DNA of 64,000 nt from an uncultured Oscillospiraceae bacterium (GTDB lineage: Bacteria; Bacillota; Clostridia; Oscillospirales; Oscillospiraceae), in the NCBI GenBank assembly GCA_934667815.1, contig CAKUMO010000001.1, forward strand, positions 1 to 64,000. Direction: 5' to 3'. The notes beneath the pieces are model-generated. The model was given only the letters and a program-made list of their open reading frames with translations. It was not told where the DNA came from and did no database searches. The position numbers were made by a program, and so were the translations under genes. Position 1 is the stretch's first letter. The number at the start of each line of letters is the position of its first letter. This document shows, one piece after another, positions 61,001 to 64,000 of the stretch.

Positions 61001-63045
61001 GTCTGCCGATGACTGCCTTCGACGGCCTGAACACCGCAAATATCAAGGAGCTCTATCTCTACATCGAGCCGAACGACGATGCAGGCAGCCTGCCCAAGAC
61101 GCTCTATTTCGACGAATTCTGGCTCACGGCCAAGGACGGCACGCCTGCGGTCACCCCCAAGCCCTCCGGCGTTAAGACGACGGTGGTCTGGGACATGGAG
61201 CAGCTCACGGACGTGTATTCCATGGCAAAGACGACATGGAGTATGCTCCTGCCCGGCACCTATATTGACGGTGTCGCAGCAGCGGGCAAGGGCGCGAACG
61301 GCTCGAGCGCACTGGGCTACAAGTACGTTGCGCACGATCCGAACGGCGACGGCGCAAACTTCCTGCTGCTGGCCGGCAGCGAGGCGCTGGCTTCGCAGGG
61401 TTTCCAAAAGGATTGGAGCGCAGGCAAAATGCTCTGGTTCTGGGTCGATGCCCGCGAATTCAGCCACAGCGTCTATCTCGATCTCTGGCTCAACTGGGCA
61501 AGATCGGCCGTAGGCTCAAAGTTCTATCTCTGGGACGGCGTCGGACAGATGACCGAGGGCGGCACGCTTCCCGATGCATGGGGCGGCGGCGCCGGTTACG
61601 GACGCATCCCCCTGCCGGCGGGCTACTGCGGCTATATCGGCCTGCGGCTTGCGGACTTCACGGTCAATACCGACAATTATCATCAGAATAACATCGACGG
61701 CATTTTCCTCTACTATGAGACCACCGACGAGCTTCCGAAAACGCTCTACTTCGACAATTTCCTGCTGACGGACGACGTTGAGGAAGGACCCACCGAAGAA
61801 TTCAAGGCGCGTCGCGCCGCTGACATGGAAAGCATCGCAGCCGACCTCTTTACCGAAGGCGGCGCGAGCAGCTACTTCCCGCAGAACGTCGGCGCCGGTC
61901 TGGCCGAGGGCAAGGGCTTCAACGCGACCAACGCGCTGGGCTACGTCTATAAGAACCTTGACGGCGGCAACTACTGGGGCAACAGCCTCCGCCTGCAAAC
62001 GGCCGCGCTCGGGATTGATCCCGTATGGAGCGGCGCGGAGATGCTCTGGTTCTGGGTCGATGCGTCGGAGTTCGGCAGCCAGCTCAATCTCGACCTCTGG
62101 CTGAACGACGGCACCGACTTCAAGACCGCGACGGGCACGGAATACTATACCTGGAGCGGTACAGGCGCGCCGGTCAGCGCCGGAACGATCCCTGAAGCAT
62201 GGGGCGGCGCGGGCTACGGCCGCATCCCGCTGGCCAGAGGCTATAAGGGCTTCATCGGCCTGCCGATGAGCGCCTTCGCCGGCCTGAACACCGCAAATGT
62301 CAAGGAGATCTATTTCTACATCGAGCCGAACAGCGACGCAGGCAGTCTGCCCAAGACGCTCTATCTCGATGAATTCTGGCTCACGGCCAAGGGCGGCACG
62401 CCCGATGTCACGCCGGTGGCCAAGGAGAAATATGAGGCCAAGGTCGTCTTTGATATGGAGACGCTGCCGGAGGATCTTTACAGCATCCTCCAGACGACGT
62501 GGAGCTCCGTCGCGCCGGGCGAACGCATCGACGGCGTCGCGGCGGCGGGGAAGGGCGTCGGCGGCTCGACGGCCTTCGGCTACCGCTGGGTGAACCAGGG
62601 CGACGGCAACGACTTCCTGCGCATGGTCAACCTTGGCTCCGTTCCCGGCTACAAGTCCGATTGGAGCGGCGCGAAGATGGTCTGGTTCTGGGTCGATACG
62701 ACGGAGTTCAGCCATTCGGTGAACCTCGACATCTTCTTTAACTGGGCAAGACCGGTGACGGATTCGACCTTCTACCTCTGGGACGGCGAAAACCGGCCTA
62801 TGGTGGGCGGCACGATCCCGCTGGCGTGGGGCGGTGCGACTTACGGCCGCATTCCCATCCCGCAGGGCTATTCCGGCTATGTCGGCCTGAACGTGGAAAA
62901 CATGAAGACCGACGGCACCGGGAATGCGCTCAGCAGCTTCCTCGGCAGTATCACGGAATTCTTTCTCTACTATGAGACGACCGACGAGCTGCCCAAGACG
63001 CTCTACATCGACAATATTGCAATTTCCGACCAACTTCCGGAATAA
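55039..63045 (+). CDS. Giant secreted GH30 lipoprotein with ten repeated modules
   Basis: 2,668 residues. A lipoprotein signal (MKLLKRMICLTLVICF, lipobox CIVGC with the cysteine at 24) is followed by a Pro/Asn-rich linker, then six modules of about 215 residues starting near 64, 281, 505, 721, 935 and 1153. The GH30 domain spans about 1378-1828 (acid/base E1548 in SPINEPL, nucleophile E1651 in HMSEW, then ETWSWWTGVG). Four more modules start near 1841, 2050, 2261 and 2471. Each module begins WDMENLPDDL-like and ends YLDEFWITAKD-like, the look of jelly-roll carbohydrate-binding domains. No cell-wall anchor at the end. ATG 55039 has GAGGAG upstream. Substrate unknown. Confidence 0.85.
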   Translation: MKLLKRMICLTLVICFVLGCIVGCNRTQPSNDPSNPNRPGGPFRPDDPGVIAPLADDRAFPEDGVVWNMENIPDDLIETKWATPNWASNDSFVKDNVSILGVNGKGYQGSRALAVRQNGPYSWADIYTIGLKKDDTAALNWSSGEMLWVWYDSREVGTAMTMELELNGTRMGMGYPFFTMAQDENIAKKGGSTPEAYTGAGYGRIPLKMDYVGWVGVPLEAFGERIGKVKSIYLHVAYNGQPKLGGAVYFDNFCVTAKDAGPMGAGLSNESAKLATSDKPAWNMENIPNDLLASHWAESLGWNGYVAGNVSVLGASGSGVKGSRALTFRQNGAYSGADVFSLNLTTDESAYTDWTGGEMLWFWMNTKGLRDDLRLDLWIDDRRPAVGTPYYGIGYDLTKQQAGTLPKAWDGADYGRITIGANYAGWVGIPLSAYGSEITDVINVQFHLAYSGDNSKGRTVYFDEFWITKANEVPKTASGASVTILRGGIDGIDPDVGPKLSLPAEVWSMEGLPSDPVASDMIYAEYPNHESYRAGNVTFARAAGKGYEGSNALKIKQNGHYEGIDIFKIDLSRDATAKRNWAGGKMLWLWMDTSEMPCGVKFDLWIDGARPIVGAEYYTVAEGDSTATQRFAAEAWTGGGYGRFALSPGFTGWVGIPFTAFPNGLSSASLLELHIAYAGEPEIGKSVYIDSFWVRDDEQAPNGVSVTLPEDKDLKWSATAPVWDMEKLPANLQTSGWASADYDYDPDYRLDNTQYLGADGQGRKQTRALEARFNGSYSWADVYTLNLKADSTAKTDWTGGEMLWFFVNAKSLGADVELELVLQGKKINAGAGYYTVQDGACVKKGELITAWDGNGRVPVEAGYVGWLGLPLSGYGETGVVRNITLHIAGDGVTAGASLYLDELWITAKDGVPVGAENGYIDRQEPGERDDLPLEVWSVENVPSDPLEGIVVPAYSSSGDYKPGNVTIKAVDGKGHNGSRALSVTQNGDYCWADVFTLMLNRDTTAVTDWAGGKMLWLWTDASAFSCDINMDFKVDGRTLVVNESYYTAQPGGEAQLAGKLQRAWEGANYARIPIAAGYVGWIGIPFSAFVREPVTAKTIEIHAGYSDNNAAKGKTFYLDAFTLTDDTTGPDGITIPKKDPAGDRPATPDKAAWDMENLPDDLLKQAWAGSDYASNAEFIDGNVQLFGADGKGRNGSRALEIRQNGGYSWPDVFTLDMNADDTFCNNWTGSEMLMFWADASEANTHITLELLINGSKPSNTANYYLEKNGKLVKAGTLPDAWGGSAGYGRIPVPAGFKGWIGIPLSAYGGVKKVEDIRLHLGYAENDKAAGSKLYLDEFWVFSGTVMPAGTPTGSGGDEPEPEITTILNEDQPTTPESYVNVDPSKTYQTVKAYGVSDCWWTNGIGTREEIDELLALFFTNDGIALNNYRINVGASVKSNLSDGPTYEADWRAVLSPLDENGKLDITRNAGGWNALNTLRALAESGKAQIDDYTLFMNSPPSSMTENGMTCNDKLRKDSYTDYAKYVADVVEAYQKAGITVKYVSPINEPLMAAWVGNTSQENCIYTVSEIIAVYEACIDELDARGLAVKLSIADFANWNDANSNFAKLMASEKIASHIDHLAAHDYGGSAAVKTSVYEKASAKNLALHMSEWCMAVNDKANNMDTALELAEMLCTDMTTLNVETWSWWTGVGHGGYSDSLIYVNNSDSLYEVTKRFWAYGNYSKFTKGYTRTELLTEQLAEGVFGTAYTKQNGDGTVSLVYVLGNKNTADTPVTLAGLPAGAKGRVHVTSDNYDCEQIGYIKAENGYSLPARSVVTLVFDSVDPAQISSTAVPSVALPLRVADMEGIAADLFTEGGASSYFPQNVGAGLAEGKGFNDTNALGYVYKNLDGGNYWGNSIRLQADALGCKKLWSGAEMLWFWVDASEFGSQLNLDLWLNDGTDFKTAMGVEYYTWSGTGTPVSAGTIPEAWGGAGYGRIPLAKGYKGFIGLPMTAFDGLNTANIKELYLYIEPNDDAGSLPKTLYFDEFWLTAKDGTPAVTPKPSGVKTTVVWDMEQLTDVYSMAKTTWSMLLPGTYIDGVAAAGKGANGSSALGYKYVAHDPNGDGANFLLLAGSEALASQGFQKDWSAGKMLWFWVDAREFSHSVYLDLWLNWARSAVGSKFYLWDGVGQMTEGGTLPDAWGGGAGYGRIPLPAGYCGYIGLRLADFTVNTDNYHQNNIDGIFLYYETTDELPKTLYFDNFLLTDDVEEGPTEEFKARRAADMESIAADLFTEGGASSYFPQNVGAGLAEGKGFNATNALGYVYKNLDGGNYWGNSLRLQTAALGIDPVWSGAEMLWFWVDASEFGSQLNLDLWLNDGTDFKTATGTEYYTWSGTGAPVSAGTIPEAWGGAGYGRIPLARGYKGFIGLPMSAFAGLNTANVKEIYFYIEPNSDAGSLPKTLYLDEFWLTAKGGTPDVTPVAKEKYEAKVVFDMETLPEDLYSILQTTWSSVAPGERIDGVAAAGKGVGGSTAFGYRWVNQGDGNDFLRMVNLGSVPGYKSDWSGAKMVWFWVDTTEFSHSVNLDIFFNWARPVTDSTFYLWDGENRPMVGGTIPLAWGGATYGRIPIPQGYSGYVGLNVENMKTDGTGNALSSFLGSITEFFLYYETTDELPKTLYIDNIAISDQLPE
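60556..63045 (+). repeat. Recent tandem duplication inside the giant gene
   Basis: Modules 7+8 and 9+10 are related as a unit: DNA from about 60585 and from about 61842 is nearly identical for over 70 bases, offset by 1,257 bases (419 codons). The near-identity at third positions points to recent duplication or gene conversion. Confidence 0.8.
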
Positions 63046-63068
63046 TCGCAATGTAATTATCAGAAAAC

Positions 63069-63094
63069 AGGCACGCTGCATTCGCAGCGTGCCT
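63069..63094. terminator. Left copy of a duplicated terminator hairpin
   Basis: AGGCACGCTGC-ATTC-GCAGCGTGCCT. The outer AAAC on the left would be GTTT on the minus strand. Identical to 63505-63530, and the match runs on through GTTC. Confidence 0.85.
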
Positions 63095-63098
63095 GTTC

Positions 63099-63504
63099 AG
63101 CTTGTCAAAAAAGTCCTTTTGGACTTTTTTGACAAGCTGAAAGCAAAATTGCAAAATCTGAATTTGTATTTTTCATTTTGCAATTTTGGCCGCTGCGGCG
63201 GGTTATTGAACGCGAAAGGGAACTCATCTCCGCGCTAAGAGCCGCCACATTCGCGGCGGTTGCGCTCCGAAACGCCTCGCTGCGGCTCGGTGTGGCGGTT
63301 CCCTTTCATACTAGAATTTCATGAAAAGCCAACGGCTTTTCATAGCGCCGTAGGCGCGTCAAATTCTGCACAAGACGTGGAGCACGCCGCCGGCGTGCTC
63401 CACAGTGCGCAAAGCGCACGGGATTCTTGATGAAATCAAGAATCGTAGTATTACACTATCCCTCCCTCCGAAATCTTTGACCGGATAGTTTTTTTGACAA
63501 ACTG
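63099..63504 (+). repeat. Terminator-associated element, family 2, copy D (about 406 bp)
   Basis: Shares with copy C the self-complementary start AGCTTGTCAAAAAAGTCC, the CAAAATTGCAAAAT inverted repeat, the block ending GCGAAAGGGAAC, and TATCCCTCCCTCCGAAA. It differs by about 200 extra bases in the middle made of nested hairpins (for example GAAAAGCC-AAC-GGCTTTTC and GTGGAGCACGCC-GCC-GGCGTGCTCCAC). It ends TTTTTTTGACAAACTG. It lies between the convergent giant gene and pyruvate kinase. Confidence 0.8.
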
Positions 63505-63530
63505 AGGCACGCTGCATTCGCAGCGTGCCT
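63505..63530. terminator. Right copy of the duplicated terminator hairpin
   Basis: Identical to 63069-63094; followed by GTTCGATGTTTTT. Confidence 0.8.
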
Positions 63531-63568
63531 GTTCGATGTTTTTGCGTAAGGAGGGGCGCGGTGAAAAA

Positions 63569-64000
63569 TCATTGCACCGTTTCGACCTTAATCAGATTCG
63601 TATTGCCGGAGGTGCTGTTGGTCATGCCACCGGTCATGACGACATTGTCGCCGCTGTTCAGGCCGAAGATGCGCCGCGCCGTGCGCAGCGCGTGGTAAAA
63701 CAGCACGTCCGTGGAATTGAACTCCTCGCTCAATACCGGCAGCACGCCCCACGACAGCGCCAGCTTGTACCAGACCTTTTTGCTTGTGGCCATGCCGATG
63801 ATGTCCACCGGCGCACGGAAGCGCGAGACCATGCGCACAGTGATGCCCGAAAGCGAGCTGACCACAATGGCCTTGGCGTGAATGTCGATGGCCATGCAGC
63901 AGGTGGAGTGCGAGACCGCGTCAAGCACGCTCTTGATCTTGAAATCCGTGTTCTTGAAGCGCTTTTCGTAGCTGATGTGCTTTTCCGTCTCCTCCGCGAT
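63569..64000 (-). CDS. pyk: Pyruvate kinase, C-terminal part
   Basis: The right window edge cuts the gene; 143 residues of the C-terminus are visible. AEETEKHISYEKRF leads into the pyruvate kinase alpha/beta C-domain: DAVSHSTCCMAIDIHAKAIVV, SGITVRMVSRFRAPVDIIG, WGVLPVLSEEFNSTD and the final GDNVVMTGG motif. This domain binds allosteric sugar phosphates. The enzyme converts phosphoenolpyruvate to pyruvate. It is convergent with the giant gene across repeat copy D. Confidence 0.93.
   Translation of the reverse strand: MAEETEKHISYEKRFKNTDFKIKSVLDAVSHSTCCMAIDIHAKAIVVSSLSGITVRMVSRFRAPVDIIGMATSKKVWYKLALSWGVLPVLSEEFNSTDVLFYHALRTARRIFGLNSGDNVVMTGGMTNSTSGNTNLIKVETVQ

Noticed and set aside
55200-63045. 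Repeat array as a CRISPR or DNA tandem repeat
   Set aside because: The period is about 630-670 bases, always in frame, and part of one protein.

Overview
The window looks like chromosome of a spore-forming, GC-rich member of the Clostridia; an Oscillospirales-type gut bacterium is my best inference. The basis is three sporulation genes (gpr, spoIVA, bofA), Firmicute-style gene order (gdpP-rplI-dnaB, tilS-hpt-ftsH, Asp23-like/yloV near recG, rluD-lspA), strong Shine-Dalgarno sites, several TTG and GTG starts, and consensus sigma-A promoters. No rRNA, tRNA or CRISPR array was seen.

Layout. 1-3.5 kb: surface-polymer genes (YidC-like insertase fragment, CDP-glycerol-type polymer transferase) divergent from a cytidylyltransferase/aminotransferase fusion whose promoter holds an operator-like inverted repeat. 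3.5-7.4 kb: a heterodimeric multidrug-type ABC exporter behind a consensus promoter, a 21-codon leader ORF and a strong terminator, which together look like a BmrB-BmrCD-type attenuator. 7.5-9.1 kb: RNase J. 9.3-9.5 kb: a long hairpin RNA with its own extended -10 promoter. 9.5-17.1 kb: gdpP, rplI, dnaB, tilS, hpt, ftsH. 17.2-18.6 kb: ECF sigma/anti-sigma pair with an ECF-type promoter. 18.9-22.6 kb: ModE-like regulator divergent from yqeC-yqeB-selD (selenium-dependent molybdenum hydroxylase maturation) plus an IclR regulator. 22.9-28.6 kb: bofA, DegV, spoIVA, an MsmK/UgpC-type ATPase, gpr. 28.7-35.1 kb: rpsT, recG, gpmI, Asp23-like, yloV. 35.5-40.1 kb: rluD, lspA, rnhA, lepA, a CsoR/FrmR-like regulator, a ferritin-like protein. 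40.4-48.4 kb: a compact 12-gene phage head/packaging module with no integrase, lysis or tape-measure gene. 48.6-51.6 kb: a small ORF, ROK glucokinase, pgi, a P-loop protein. 51.8-63.0 kb: a glycan locus with two small esterases and a cytoplasmic GH30 enzyme divergent from a 2,668-residue secreted GH30 lipoprotein with ten repeated jelly-roll-like modules. 63.6-64 kb: the pyruvate kinase C-terminus.

The most unusual signal is a set of four non-coding elements at about 18.65, 35.27, 40.15 and 63.10 kb. They fall into two sequence families sharing an end motif (CAGNNTGTCAAAAA). All four sit between convergent genes, exactly at a bidirectional terminator. In three of the four, the whole locus-specific terminator hairpin (24-30 nt) is present on both sides of the element, with the outer A-rich or T-rich flanks left on the outside. 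This looks like an element that targets terminators and duplicates the hairpin. I do not recognise it as a described family.
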